Notes: generated by a model from the sequence alone, not told the origin. A stretch of 64,000 nucleotides of DNA from Natronomonas marina (GCF_024298905.1 NZ_CP101154.1:2604001-2668000), one strand, 5' to 3'. Counted from the stretch's first letter, positions 6,560 through 14,900 are shown. A program made the numbers and translations.

Positions 6560-8062
6560 GTGCTGACGAAGGACCACCTGCGCGTCTCGCGGGCCGGCGG
6601 CGGCTACCACCCGCGGTTCACCGACCCCGACGACGAGGCGCTGGCCGCCCGCGTCCTCGGTATCTATCAGGGCCACGTCGGCGAGACGCGGGCGACGCTT
6701 TCGGCCGCCCTGACCGACCTCGAACGGGAGACCGAGGACTTCAAACTGGTCCGCGGGCTGGCGAAACTCCTCGAACGGGAGGCGACCTTCGAGACGCGGG
6801 CCCCGCTCGACCCGGTCCGGGCCCGGACGGCCGCCTTCGAGGCCGCCGAATCCGCTGACGGCGTCGTGGCCGAGACGGAACGCAAAGCGGCACTGGCGGC
6901 GGCGGCCGACCGCCTGGGGACCGACGCCGCCGACGTCGAGGCGTCGCTGTTCGCCGACCGCGACGACGAGCAGGTGCTCGTCGCCGTCGAGACCGACTAC
7001 GACCCCGGGAGTCTCCGGGCGCAGTACGACCTCTCGCTGGCCCAGACGGCGCTTTTCGACGCCGTCGAGGTGCGGGTGCGCTCGTCGGACCCGAAGGCGC
7101 TCGTCTCGGCGGTCAAGCGCCTCAGACTGATGTACGAGATTCGCCGGACAGACGAGGGTCGGGAGGTAGTCGTCACCGGACCCGACGCGCTGTTCCGGCG
7201 CTCGCAACGCTACGGCACCCGGTTTGCGCGCCTGTTGCGGACCGTCGCGGCCGCCGAAGATTGGCACCTGGAGGCCGACGTCGACGACCGCGGCACCGAG
7301 CGCACGCTCCGCCTCGAGACGGGCGACGTCACCGTGCCGGGCACCGACCCCGTCGCCGAACCCACCTTCGACAGCGGCGTCGAGTCGGACTTCTACGCCC
7401 GGTTCGACGCCCTGGATTTGGGGTGGGACCTGGTCCGGGAGCCCGAGCCGCTCGCGGCGGGCGAACACGTCGTCATCCCCGACTTCGCCCTCGACTGGGA
7501 GCACTCGGAGTTCCGCGTCTTCTTCGAAATCATGGGCTTCTGGACGCCGGAGTACGTCGAGAAGAAGCTCTCGCGGTTCGCCGACCTGGAGGACGTGGCC
7601 TTCCTCGTCGCCTACGACGAGTCGCTGGGCGTCGGCGAGGCCATCGAGGCGGCGGGCCACCGCGCCGTCCCCTACGCCGGGACGGTCCGAGTGAAGGACG
7701 TCCGGGACGCGCTGCGGCCCTACGAGGACCGGCTCCGGGCCGAGAGCGCCGCCGCGGTGCCCGACGAACTCGTCCCCGACGCCGACGTGGTCACCATCGC
7801 GGCGCTGGCCGACGAGTACGGCGTCCCCGAGTCGGCCATCGAGGACGCCGACGTCCCGGAGCACGAACGCGTCGGGCGGACGCTCGTCCGGCCCGCGGTG
7901 CTGGAGGCCCTGGCGGAGGAGGTCGAGGCGGGGATGGCCCTCTCGGAGGCCGAGACGCTCCTCGACGGACACGGCATCGACGACGCCGGCGCCGTGCTGT
8001 CGGCGCTCGGCTACCGCGTCGAGTGGGAGGGGCTGGGTGGCGGGACGCTGCGCGAAAAGTAG
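6560..8062 (+). CDS. Bax1-type nuclease (DUF790)
   Basis: A 500-residue DUF790 protein. In archaea studied so far, Bax1 binds the helicase XPB and acts as a structure-specific nuclease at bubble or fork DNA. Visible features are the conserved N-terminal opening (MLTKDHLRVSR), a central region (about residues 90-240) of alternating helices, and the nuclease-like segment around residues 305-345: PDFALDWEHSEFRVFFEIMG, then FWTPEYVEKKL. The C-terminus carries helical DNA-binding-like repeats. XPB normally sits next to it, but none is present here; the neighbour is an Nth-like glycosylase. Start is GTG 6560. Confidence 0.85.
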   Translation: MLTKDHLRVSRAGGGYHPRFTDPDDEALAARVLGIYQGHVGETRATLSAALTDLERETEDFKLVRGLAKLLEREATFETRAPLDPVRARTAAFEAAESADGVVAETERKAALAAAADRLGTDAADVEASLFADRDDEQVLVAVETDYDPGSLRAQYDLSLAQTALFDAVEVRVRSSDPKALVSAVKRLRLMYEIRRTDEGREVVVTGPDALFRRSQRYGTRFARLLRTVAAAEDWHLEADVDDRGTERTLRLETGDVTVPGTDPVAEPTFDSGVESDFYARFDALDLGWDLVREPEPLAAGEHVVIPDFALDWEHSEFRVFFEIMGFWTPEYVEKKLSRFADLEDVAFLVAYDESLGVGEAIEAAGHRAVPYAGTVRVKDVRDALRPYEDRLRAESAAAVPDELVPDADVVTIAALADEYGVPESAIEDADVPEHERVGRTLVRPAVLEALAEEVEAGMALSEAETLLDGHGIDDAGAVLSALGYRVEWEGLGGGTLREK

Positions 8063-8145
8063 CCCGACGCACCGCTGGGTCGGTCACGACCGGTGGCGAG
8101 GTGGGAAATCCGCCCGTTACGTGCTCGGAAGAGACACGCGTCCGT

Positions 8146-8415
8146 TCAGGTGGACGCGCGGTCGCTCGTCCACCCGGGGTCGCGGTCCGTCCGGTCGATC
8201 AATTCGGACCGGCACGCCGGACAGTAGTCCGGCACGACCGAGTCGCCGCCCGGAACGTACACCGCACCGCCGCACTCGACGCAGGCGTCCATCTCGATGG
8301 TGACGCAGTCCGCACAGAGGTTGAAGTCGTCGGCCGTCAGCTCGCGCAGCGGTTCGAGTCGTTTGTCGAGGATATACTCGTCGATGACCGTCTGGCAGCT
8401 GTGACACGGTTGCAT
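8146..8415 (-). CDS. Small zinc-ribbon protein with four CxxC motifs
   Basis: An 89-residue protein beginning MQPCHSCQTVIDEYI. Four CxxC knuckles (CHSC, CADC, CVEC, CPAC) could bind two zinc ions. There is no signal peptide or membrane span. The frame is open well upstream of 8415, but that part is Arg/Pro-rich and out of character. Divergent from the cold-shock gene (166 bp between starts). Small multi-zinc proteins are numerous and mostly uncharacterised in haloarchaea; a nucleic-acid or protein-interaction role is likely but not shown. Confidence 0.8.
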   Translation of the reverse strand: MQPCHSCQTVIDEYILDKRLEPLRELTADDFNLCADCVTIEMDACVECGGAVYVPGGDSVVPDYCPACRSELIDRTDRDPGWTSDRAST

Positions 8416-8546
8416 GGCGATGCACCGTCCTCGACGGGTCCGGAGCGTAAATACCCCCGCACGAAAACGGGTCGGCGGGCCGGGGGCGTTCACCGGGGTC
8501 GTCGCCGTCCGCCTCCCGGAGGGGCGTGGTAACTCGACCCTCGGAA

Positions 8547-8555
8547 GGGTTATCC
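8547..8555 (+). promoter_or_regulatory. TATA-like element of the cold-shock gene
   Basis: GGGTTATCC lies 27-35 nt before the ATG at 8582, consistent with a leaderless or near-leaderless haloarchaeal transcript. Confidence 0.4.
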
Positions 8556-8581
8556 CTCCATCGCTCGAACGTCTGTTTGCA

Positions 8582-8788
8582 ATGGCAAACGGTAAGGTTG
8601 ACTTCTTCAACGACACTGGCGGCTACGGTTTCATTTCGACTGACTCGGACGACGTCGACGACGACGAGGACGTTTTCTTCCACATGGAGGACGTGGGCGG
8701 CCCGGACCTCGAGGAAGGACAGGAGGTCGAGTTCGACATCGAATCGTCCCCGAAGGGACCCCGCGCGACGAACCTCGTCCGCAACTAG
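8582..8788 (+). CDS. CspA-family cold-shock protein
   Basis: A 68-residue single cold-shock domain (OB fold). RNP1 is GYGFIST and RNP2 is DVFFHM; the C-terminal GPRATNLV is typical. Compared with bacterial CspA it has an acidic loop (DDVDDDED) before RNP2, a normal halophilic adaptation. It binds single-stranded RNA or DNA and helps RNA folding. It stands alone, with a T/A-rich promoter box just upstream. The start is ATG 8582; in-frame sequence further upstream does not look coding. Confidence 0.95.
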   Translation: MANGKVDFFNDTGGYGFISTDSDDVDDDEDVFFHMEDVGGPDLEEGQEVEFDIESSPKGPRATNLVRN

Positions 8789-8916
8789 CGAGTAATCTCC
8801 CCCGTCGTTCGTAGCGATGGACGGTTATTCGATTTTCGGCCAGTCACGCCACGTAGCGACCGCTCCGCGTGTCCGCTGGCCATAACGAGACACGGTAGCG
8901 ACGGCGCCGTGTGAGT

Positions 8917-9453
8917 TCAGTCCGGCCGCTTCCAGAGTCGCCGACCGGCCGCGACGTACTCGAGGAGTTCGGCGAGGGCGAGCGGTTCGTACCCGAGGAG
9001 TTCGACGCCGACGTTGACCCGCCGGGCGTCCGGGTCGAGAAACGGGTACTCCGCCGGCCGCATGTCGTGGTGGTGGCCGTGAACCAGCCAGCCGTCCCGG
9101 TCCGGCGGCGCGTCCGCTGGGTCGTGGACGCAGTGAAAGCGGTGTCCTCCGGCCTCGAAGCGGTAGGCCTCCCTGACATCGACCGCGTGACTCCGGCGGA
9201 CGCCGTCGTCGTGGTCGCCGGCGACGAACGTCAGGTCGCCGTTGACGCGGTTCAGCCACCGCCGGACGGTCGTCGGCTCCGACGGCACGCAGAAGTCGCC
9301 GACGAAGACCACCTCGTCGGCCTCGTCGACGGCGGCGTTCCACCCCGCCAGGAGCGCGTCGTTCATCTCGCCGACCGACGCGAACGGTCGGTCGGTGTAC
9401 TCCAGCACCTCGCGGTCCCCGAAGTGCGTGTCGGCGAGAAGATACCGGGTCAC
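8917..9453 (-). CDS. Calcineurin-like metallophosphoesterase
   Basis: A 178-residue phosphoesterase of the small YfcE/MJ0936-like type. The metal-binding motifs are in order: LLADTHFGD (DxH), VVFVGDFC (GDxx), FVAGDHDD (GNHD variant with Asp in place of Asn) and WLVHGHHHD (GHxH). The GTG start at 9453 overlaps the stop of the upstream gene by 4 bp. It is the last gene of a three-gene overlapping operon headed by an RNA m5C methyltransferase. The substrate is unknown; family members are phosphodiesterases or phosphatases needing Mn/Fe. Confidence 0.88.
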   Translation of the reverse strand: MTRYLLADTHFGDREVLEYTDRPFASVGEMNDALLAGWNAAVDEADEVVFVGDFCVPSEPTTVRRWLNRVNGDLTFVAGDHDDGVRRSHAVDVREAYRFEAGGHRFHCVHDPADAPPDRDGWLVHGHHHDMRPAEYPFLDPDARRVNVGVELLGYEPLALAELLEYVAAGRRLWKRPD

Positions 9454-9965
9454 AGGTCGCGCCGCCGGCCCTTCGGCATCTGGGAGCGCAACTCGTCGTA
9501 GAGGTAGAGACCGACGCCGATGGGTTCGACCCCGCCAGCTATCTCGTGGGCCGCGACGAGGTAGCCCCAGTCGCCGTCCCAGGCGGGGTCGGTCGTCTCG
9601 CCCCGGAGGAACGCCCGCGCCTCCGCGTCGTCCAGCACGACGACGTTTCTCGTCGCCTCCCGGCCGAACCGCTGGACGGCGTCCGTCGTCGGCTTCCAGT
9701 GCTCCTGGCGGGTCCGCAGGAACGTCATACCGAGGGCCTCGACCGCGGCGGGCGAGTCGAGGTCGGCGGCGAAGGCCCACACCTTCCCCGCGCCCTTCTC
9801 CCAGAAGGTGTGGTCCTCGAACGTCGACGGGTCGAGGCCGAACCGCTCGACCCACCAGTCGACGACCGCCCGGCGGGTCGCCCGGCCCTCGACGGTCCGC
9901 TCGTCGGCCGTCGCCGGCAGGCGGTCGAACACCTGGCCGTCGTTTTCCGTTCGCTCGCCGCTCAC
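9450..9965 (-). CDS. PUA-like companion of NOP2/Sun methyltransferase (DUF7122-like)
   Basis: A 171-residue soluble protein starting at a GTG that overlaps the RNA methyltransferase stop by 4 bp. Conserved-looking blocks are HTFWEKGAGKVWAF, GMTFLRTRQEHWKPTT, DWGYLVAAHE and PKGRRRDL at the C-terminus. The arrangement resembles the C-terminal RNA-binding (PUA or MTase-associated) domain that some NOP2/Sun proteins carry as one chain. I infer it is a split-off RNA-binding subunit. The DUF number is from memory and uncertain. Confidence 0.65.
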   Translation of the reverse strand: MSGERTENDGQVFDRLPATADERTVEGRATRRAVVDWWVERFGLDPSTFEDHTFWEKGAGKVWAFAADLDSPAAVEALGMTFLRTRQEHWKPTTDAVQRFGREATRNVVVLDDAEARAFLRGETTDPAWDGDWGYLVAAHEIAGGVEPIGVGLYLYDELRSQMPKGRRRDL

Positions 9966-10873
9966 GCGCCCACCTCCAGTTTCGCACAGAAGAACCCGCC
10001 TGTGTCCTCGTGGTGGGGGTAGACGCGCTTGGCCCGCCGGACCGACCCGTCGTAGCTGTCGCCCTCCCAGTCGGTGACGCCGGGCGCGTGCTCGAGGGCG
10101 AGGTCGAACTCGACGAGGCCGCAGTCGTACTCCGCGAGTGCGTAGTCGAGGACGGCCTCGTTCTCCTCGGGCGCGAAGGTACACGTCGAGTAGACGACGG
10201 TGCCGCCGGCGCGAGTCACTTCGATGGCGCGGCCGAGGATGGCCTTCTGGACGCCGGCGATGCCCTCGACGTGGTCCAAAGACCAGTTGTCCAGGGCGTC
10301 GGGGTTCTTGCGAACGGTCCCCTCACACGAGCAGGGGACGTCGACGAGCGCGCGGTCGAAGGGATCGCCGTCGAACGGTTTCAGCGAGAAGTTCCGGGCG
10401 TCGGTGTTGGTGACGACGGCGTTGGTGACGCCGCAGCGCTCGGCGTTGGCCCGCAGCGCCGACAGCCGCCCGAGGTCGTTGTCGTTGGCGACGAGCAGGC
10501 CGCGGTCGTCCATCAGCGCCGCCAGCTGTGTCGTCTTGCTCCCCGGCGCCGCACAGGGGTCGAAGACGCGCTCGCCGGGCGCGGGGTCGAGGACGCGGGC
10601 CGGGATGGCCGACACCTCCTCCTGGCCGTACACCCACCCGTGGACGAACGGCCAGGTGTTGCCCGGCGATACGTCGTCCGCCAGACGGAACAGGCCGTCG
10701 TGCCACTCGACGCCCTCGTAGCCGACGCCCGTCTCGTCGAAGGCCCGGCGGACGCGTTCCGGCGTCGCCTTGATCGTGTTCGCGCGGACGACCGACGGCA
10801 GCGGCCGCTCGCAGGCCGCGTGGAACGCCGCCGGCTCGTCCACGAGCGAGTCGTACCTTGCGAGCGGATCCAT
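9962..10873 (-). CDS. RNA (cytosine-5) methyltransferase, NOL1/NOP2/Sun family
   Basis: A 303-residue enzyme that methylates C5 of cytosine in rRNA or tRNA using SAM. The SAM-binding loop is FDPCAAPGSKTTQLAAL. The two conserved cysteines are in motif IV (VDVPCSCEGTVRK) and motif VI (YSTCTFAPEENE). The N-terminal ~80 residues form the usual RNA-recognition cap (RANTIKATPERV). ATG 10873 begins MDPLARYDSL, the family's usual start; the longer open frame is not supported. It is first in an operon with the PUA-like gene and a phosphoesterase, each joined by a GTGA overlap. Confidence 0.92.
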   Translation of the reverse strand: MDPLARYDSLVDEPAAFHAACERPLPSVVRANTIKATPERVRRAFDETGVGYEGVEWHDGLFRLADDVSPGNTWPFVHGWVYGQEEVSAIPARVLDPAPGERVFDPCAAPGSKTTQLAALMDDRGLLVANDNDLGRLSALRANAERCGVTNAVVTNTDARNFSLKPFDGDPFDRALVDVPCSCEGTVRKNPDALDNWSLDHVEGIAGVQKAILGRAIEVTRAGGTVVYSTCTFAPEENEAVLDYALAEYDCGLVEFDLALEHAPGVTDWEGDSYDGSVRRAKRVYPHHEDTGGFFCAKLEVGA

Positions 10874-11038
10874 GGGTGCCGTCGGACGCCCGCGGCTTTG
10901 TCGGTGTCGGTTTCGGCCCTTCCCGGTAGTGGTCGTACGAGTGCGCGTATCGACCAGAACGTTCCACCAGTTGCAGTAACAGCCATCAGAGGTTCGTCGA
11001 CCACGGGGATCGGCTCTCGAACATAGCCCTCCCATCGG

Positions 11039-11085
11039 AAAAAAATATAAGTGTATGATAATCGAGTATATCAGCATACCAGCTC
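11039..11085. promoter_or_regulatory. AT-rich block in intergenic 10874-11146
   Basis: The 273 bp upstream of the methyltransferase gene and left of the insertion sequence contain no gene I can support. A conspicuous AT-rich block (11039-11085, with AAAAATATAAG and CGAGTATATC) stands out against the GC-rich surroundings. It may mark a promoter of whatever lay right of the insertion site, since the lipoprotein gene follows after the element. Confidence 0.3.
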
Positions 11086-11137
11086 GCAAACCGTCGAGGG
11101 GTGGGGATATGGAATGATACTGTCGGGTATGGCTGGT

Positions 11138-11146
11138 TTTCCATCC
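11138..11146. repeat. Left copy of 9-bp target-site duplication
   Basis: TTTCCATCC immediately outside the left terminal repeat; identical to 12215-12223. Confidence 0.8.
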
Positions 11147-12214
11147 GGCGGTGGTGCAGAAGTCCTCACAAGGAAGCGGTAGGACGAAATTGATGTGTCC
11201 AGCAGCAAGTCCGTCCTACCGAGTAACGATACGGTCGAACAGGTTTTCAAAGCACTGGAGACGGAGACAACGGCACTGTTCGAACACCTCGATGTCTCGT
11301 TTCTCACCGACTATCCCGTGTTCGCCCCCGATCCGAGGGGGCGAACACGGGTGCACGACCCACCAGAACTCCTGAAAGGTGTCCTCCACTGCTTCTACCA
11401 CGATATCTACGGTCCTCGTCCGATGGCACGGGAACTCCACAACGAGGACGTCTGGCGACAGTGTGGCTTCGAGCGTCCGCCGTCCCGGCGGACACTCTCA
11501 AGATTCATCACCGACTTCGAACTGGTCGCCGAGGACGTATTCATCGAGTTAGTCCACGAGCTTGCCGAGCAAGTCCCGCTCGGCAAGCTCTTCCGCATCG
11601 ACGGCACAGACATCCCCGTCGATCACCGTGACGAGGATGCTGACTGGAACTACGATCACGCAGAAGACGCCTACTACTACGGCTACGGTTGCTGTGTCGT
11701 CACTGCAGCAGACAATATTCCGGTTGCAGCGGCGTTCACTCCTGGGAAGAAGGTCGATGAGGAGACGGCGATGCGCGTCACGCGTGACGCGCTCGCCGTC
11801 GACACGCCACGCTGGTTCCTCGGTGATTCTGAGTTCGATATGCTGGGGTGGCACGACTGGCTGCTGGAGCAGTCAGTCGTGCCGATATCACCGTACAACC
11901 CACGGAATACAGACGATCCTCCAGACATAGAATACCGCGTCGAAGAACGAATCAAAGCACACAGCGACACAGTTCGTCTCTGGCAGCGCCAACTCGACGA
12001 GACGTATGCAGAACGCTCACGGGTTGAAACAGCGATTGGCGTCTGCAAGGATCTCGGCCTCGGGACCCCGCGGGTCCGAGGCCGAGTACGCGTCAAAGCA
12101 CACGTCTTCATCGCTCTTTGCCTTCGATTGGCCGTTGCACTCGCTAATCACCATCGAGGAAACGATGTCGCCAGCCCAACCATCACGCTATGAGAAAAGT
12201 TCTGCGCCACCGCC
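11147..12214 (+). mobile_element. Insertion sequence (IS4/IS5-type DDE), intact, 1068 bp
   Basis: The element is bounded by imperfect terminal inverted repeats: left GGCGGTGGTGCAGAAGT (11147-11163), right end the complement of GGCGGTGGCGCAGAACT (12198-12214), 15 of 17 matching. Both ends are directly flanked by TTTCCATCC (11138-11146 and 12215-12223), a perfect 9-bp target-site duplication. The single transposase gene fills nearly the whole element. Intact ends, gene and duplication argue for recent, possibly still active, insertion. Confidence 0.88.
11195..12193 (+). CDS. DDE transposase of the insertion sequence
   Basis: A 332-residue transposase of the RNase H-like DDE class. The triad reads D136 (LFRIDGTDIPV), D211 (FLGDSEFDML) and E278 within the Y-x2-R-x3-E-x6-K signature (Y271, R274, E278, K285) diagnostic of the IS4/IS5 groups. 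The N-terminal ~100 residues match the DUF772-like helical DNA-binding domain (ELLKGVLHCFYHDIYG). Start GTG 11195 gives a product that fills the element. No frameshift or stop interrupts it, so it appears functional. Confidence 0.92.
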   Translation: MSSSKSVLPSNDTVEQVFKALETETTALFEHLDVSFLTDYPVFAPDPRGRTRVHDPPELLKGVLHCFYHDIYGPRPMARELHNEDVWRQCGFERPPSRRTLSRFITDFELVAEDVFIELVHELAEQVPLGKLFRIDGTDIPVDHRDEDADWNYDHAEDAYYYGYGCCVVTAADNIPVAAAFTPGKKVDEETAMRVTRDALAVDTPRWFLGDSEFDMLGWHDWLLEQSVVPISPYNPRNTDDPPDIEYRVEERIKAHSDTVRLWQRQLDETYAERSRVETAIGVCKDLGLGTPRVRGRVRVKAHVFIALCLRLAVALANHHRGNDVASPTITL

Positions 12215-12223
12215 TTTCCATCC
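12215..12223. repeat. Right copy of 9-bp target-site duplication
   Basis: TTTCCATCC immediately outside the right terminal repeat; identical to 11138-11146. Confidence 0.8.
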
Positions 12224-12362
12224 ATGAACGAAACACATACTGACACTCCGAGTACTGGCGTTTCGCTGCACTCGAAGTCACGTTCCGCCGCCCGGAAGCA
12301 GCTAACAACCGGTTTTGCGGGCGATCGGCGCTGTTTGAGGCAACAATCCAGTGGAGGCGGAC

Positions 12363-13022
12363 ATGACTGAAGAGGAGCCCGTCGGCCGCCGTCGCCGGAT
12401 TCTCGGGGCGGCCGCCGTAGCTGCCGTCGGCGGTCTCGCCGGGTGTTTCGGCGGGTCAGATGGGGGAGACGACCCGAGCGATACTGATGACGCCAGCGAC
12501 GATGGAGACGGCGACTCGGCGGGGGCCCGCACATGCACCGATGTTACGGACGGATACGAGGCCGAAGACGTCGGCGACAGGCCGATGTTCTTCGACTTCG
12601 AGTACCCGGCGCTGTTCGGCCAACTCGTGTACGATACGACCTCGACACAGGTGATCGCCGGCTCGGAGCAGGACCTCCCGGAGGAGGCGTTTCTCGAAAT
12701 CCTCCTGCAGCAATCCACCGACACCGAGTCGGAGCCCCCGGAGGTAACGAACTACGAGGAGCTCGAGACGGGGTTCAGCCTCGTCACGAACTTCGACGGC
12801 GAGGAGGTCGAGTTCGCCGGGTCCGCGGACCCCGACAGGGCCCAAGTATTCGTCGAGGGAAACCTCCCGTACGAAGTCGATGGCGAGCGGAGCCTATTTC
12901 GGACGAAAATATCGATCCTAGCCCAGAACGACTCCGCCGAGTGCACCGAGGCCTTACGCGAAGCCACCGAACACGTCGTCGAGTCGCTCGCGGTCAACGG
13001 GGATACGACGCTGGGTCAGTGA
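12363..13022 (+). CDS. Twin-arginine lipoprotein of unknown function
   Basis: A 219-residue secreted lipoprotein. The N-terminus has the Tat pattern GRRRRILGAAAVAAVGG and a lipobox LAGC, followed by an acidic, Asp/Gly/Ser-rich linker (about residues 27-55) usual for haloarchaeal anchored proteins. The remaining domain (about residues 56-219) has three Cys and alternating beta/alpha character, with no recognised motif. ATG 12363 is preferred over the upstream in-frame GTG 12351, because the Tat signal then starts close to the N-terminus. The insertion sequence lies about 150 bp upstream and may have displaced its promoter. Confidence 0.8.
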   Translation: MTEEEPVGRRRRILGAAAVAAVGGLAGCFGGSDGGDDPSDTDDASDDGDGDSAGARTCTDVTDGYEAEDVGDRPMFFDFEYPALFGQLVYDTTSTQVIAGSEQDLPEEAFLEILLQQSTDTESEPPEVTNYEELETGFSLVTNFDGEEVEFAGSADPDRAQVFVEGNLPYEVDGERSLFRTKISILAQNDSAECTEALREATEHVVESLAVNGDTTLGQ

Positions 13023-13180
13023 GGGGAGTACGGAAGCAGTCCATGCGACCCTCGGACCACCCACGCCCCTCGTTCCGTGTTGTCACGTCGACCGACGAGA
13101 CGGCTGGGAAACGATCACCCGCAGTGAGATCAGAGAGTGCTGCATCGACGCACTTCCCGAACACTCCTGCTGGCGCACAC

Positions 13181-13187
13181 GCTTAAG
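13181..13187 (+). promoter_or_regulatory. TATA-like promoter element of PAC2 gene
   Basis: GCTTAAG is 25-31 nt before the ATG at 13212, in the leaderless promoter position. Confidence 0.5.
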
Positions 13188-13211
13188 ACGCCGCCACCCG
13201 TTCGCTCGCGC

Positions 13212-13949
13212 ATGGCACACGTCCAGGTACACGCCGACGACATCGACCTCGATTCGCCCATTCTCGTCGAGGGGCTCCCCGGCGCCGGCCTCGTCGGGAA
13301 GATCGCCGCCGACCACCTCGTCAAGCAGTTCGACATGGCGCACTACGGCTCGTTGCACTGCGACGGCCTCCCCGACGTCGCCGTCTACCACGGCGAGTCC
13401 TCCGACGTCCTGCCGCCGGTCCGACTGTACGCCGACGCGGAGCGCGACCTGCTGGTCCTCCAGAGCGACGTGCCCGTCTCGCCGTCCGGCGCGCCGCAGT
13501 TCGCCGACTGCGTCACCGGCTGGTTCGAGGAGAACGACGTCTTCCCGCTGTACCTCAGCGGCCTCCCCGAGGAGAAAGAGGGCGTGCCGGAGCTGTACGG
13601 CGTCGCGACCGGCGACGGCGAGGCGGTCCTCGAGGACGCCGGCCTCGTGCCGCCGCGGGAGAGCGGGCTCGTCTCCGGGCCGACCGGCGCGCTGCTGTCC
13701 CACGCCGGGCGGACCGGTCTCGACGCCGTCGGCCTCATCGTCCAGACCAACCCGCAGTTCCCCGACCCCGAGGCAGCCCGGGTCCTCCTCGAGAGCGGCA
13801 TCGCTCCCATCGCCGACGTCGAGGTCGAAACCGACGCCCTCGTCGAACAGGCCGACGAGATACAGGCGGCCCGCGAGGAACTGGCCCAGCAACTGCAGGA
13901 CGCCGGCGACGAGAGCACGCAGGCTCAGCCCATCCGCGGGTTCCAGTAA
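13212..13949 (+). CDS. PAC2-family proteasome assembly chaperone-like protein
   Basis: A 245-residue soluble protein of the PAC2 (former DUF75) superfamily, homologous to eukaryotic 20S proteasome assembly chaperones. The N-terminal block LDSPILVEGLPGAGLVGKIA, the LVLQSDVPVS strand and GPTGALLSHA are family features. The C-terminal ~35 residues form a charged helix (EQADEIQAAREELAQQL). A chaperone role in archaeal proteasome assembly is inferred from homology. It has a TATA-like box and stands alone. Confidence 0.88.
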   Translation: MAHVQVHADDIDLDSPILVEGLPGAGLVGKIAADHLVKQFDMAHYGSLHCDGLPDVAVYHGESSDVLPPVRLYADAERDLLVLQSDVPVSPSGAPQFADCVTGWFEENDVFPLYLSGLPEEKEGVPELYGVATGDGEAVLEDAGLVPPRESGLVSGPTGALLSHAGRTGLDAVGLIVQTNPQFPDPEAARVLLESGIAPIADVEVETDALVEQADEIQAAREELAQQLQDAGDESTQAQPIRGFQ

Positions 13950-13984
13950 CCGCCGGGACGGGACGTCGCGGTGGAGGGCGCCCG

Positions 13985-13993
13985 TTTTATATT
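13985..13993 (+). promoter_or_regulatory. TATA-box promoter for the 14016 gene
   Basis: TTTTATATT lies 23-31 nt before the ATG at 14016, a strong match to the haloarchaeal TATA element, and it settles the choice of start. Confidence 0.6.
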
Positions 13994-14015
13994 CGTCCAC
14001 CGAGGGAATGGATTC

Positions 14016-14900
14016 ATGGGTGCCGCTCTGGATGCAGTCGGGGACGTGGGTACAGCCCTCAAACAGGGACCGTTGTTGATCGTGGCGGCCGCCATCGCCG
14101 GTATCATCCTCCTGCTCGGGGCACTGATCACGTTCGTCCCGCTCGTCGGACAGATCGTCTACAGTATCATCGTCGTCCCGCTGGTGCTGGTGGGGTTGGT
14201 GGCGATGGCGAACGCCGCGATCGACGACCGGGCAGGTCTCGACGAGTTCACCGACGGCATCGGCGAGTACGGATCGGACGCGATCGGCGCGTACGCCATC
14301 CTGTTCGTGATCCAGTTCGCCGCGGTGTTCGCGCTGCTCGTCGTGGCGCTGGTCGCCGGGATCGGCGTGTTCTCCGCGATCGGCGCCGCGGGCTCCGGCG
14401 ACCCCGGCAGCGGTCTCGATGCGGTAGCCGGCGGTGGCCTCCTCGTGTTCGGGGTCATACTCGTCGTGGGATTCCTCGTGACGCTGCTCCTCGGTCTCGT
14501 CCAGAACTTCCTCGACGTCGCCGTCGTGATCGGCGGGCACGGCGGGACGGACGCGGTCCGGGAATCGGCCGCCCTCGTCCGCGACGGACCGCTGAGCACC
14601 ATCGGCTACCTGCTCGTCCGTGCCGCCGTGACCCTCGTAGCCGGCATCCTCCCGCTGGCGCTGTTCGGCCTCGGAGTCGCGCTCCCCGCCAGCGGGGGAG
14701 ACAGCGGCGCGCTGGCCGGCGCAGGAATCGTCTTCTTTCTGCTGGGTGCGCTGGCACTTCCGTTCCCGTTCGCCGCGTCGTTCGCCTACCACGCCGGGTA
14801 CTACCGGCGCCGTCGGGACGTGTCGAGTCGGGAAGACGCCGGAGCGTCGAGCGGAAACGAGCGGCGTTCCAGCCGGGACGCCGACCCGATGGGCGACTGA
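14016..14900 (+). CDS. Polytopic membrane protein (DUF7847-like)
   Basis: A 294-residue membrane protein with about six hydrophobic spans (roughly residues 20-45, 48-70, 92-125, 138-165, 190-215 and 222-255) and a charged cytoplasmic tail from about residue 262 (YYRRRRDVSS and onward). Gly/Ala/Val-rich helices and the loop GGHGGTDAVRESAALVRDGP resemble haloarchaeal DUF7847/DUF4013-like proteins. The function is unknown. The start at 14016 is fixed by the TATA box; the longer upstream frame would begin before the promoter. Confidence 0.75.
   Translation: MGAALDAVGDVGTALKQGPLLIVAAAIAGIILLLGALITFVPLVGQIVYSIIVVPLVLVGLVAMANAAIDDRAGLDEFTDGIGEYGSDAIGAYAILFVIQFAAVFALLVVALVAGIGVFSAIGAAGSGDPGSGLDAVAGGGLLVFGVILVVGFLVTLLLGLVQNFLDVAVVIGGHGGTDAVRESAALVRDGPLSTIGYLLVRAAVTLVAGILPLALFGLGVALPASGGDSGALAGAGIVFFLLGALALPFPFAASFAYHAGYYRRRRDVSSREDAGASSGNERRSSRDADPMGD

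Noticed and set aside
12224-12370. Short ORF beginning ATGAACGAAACACATAC after the insertion sequence (48 codons)
   Set aside because: It ends inside the next gene's start region, has no promoter of its own and no recognisable sequence; its ATG directly follows the target duplication.
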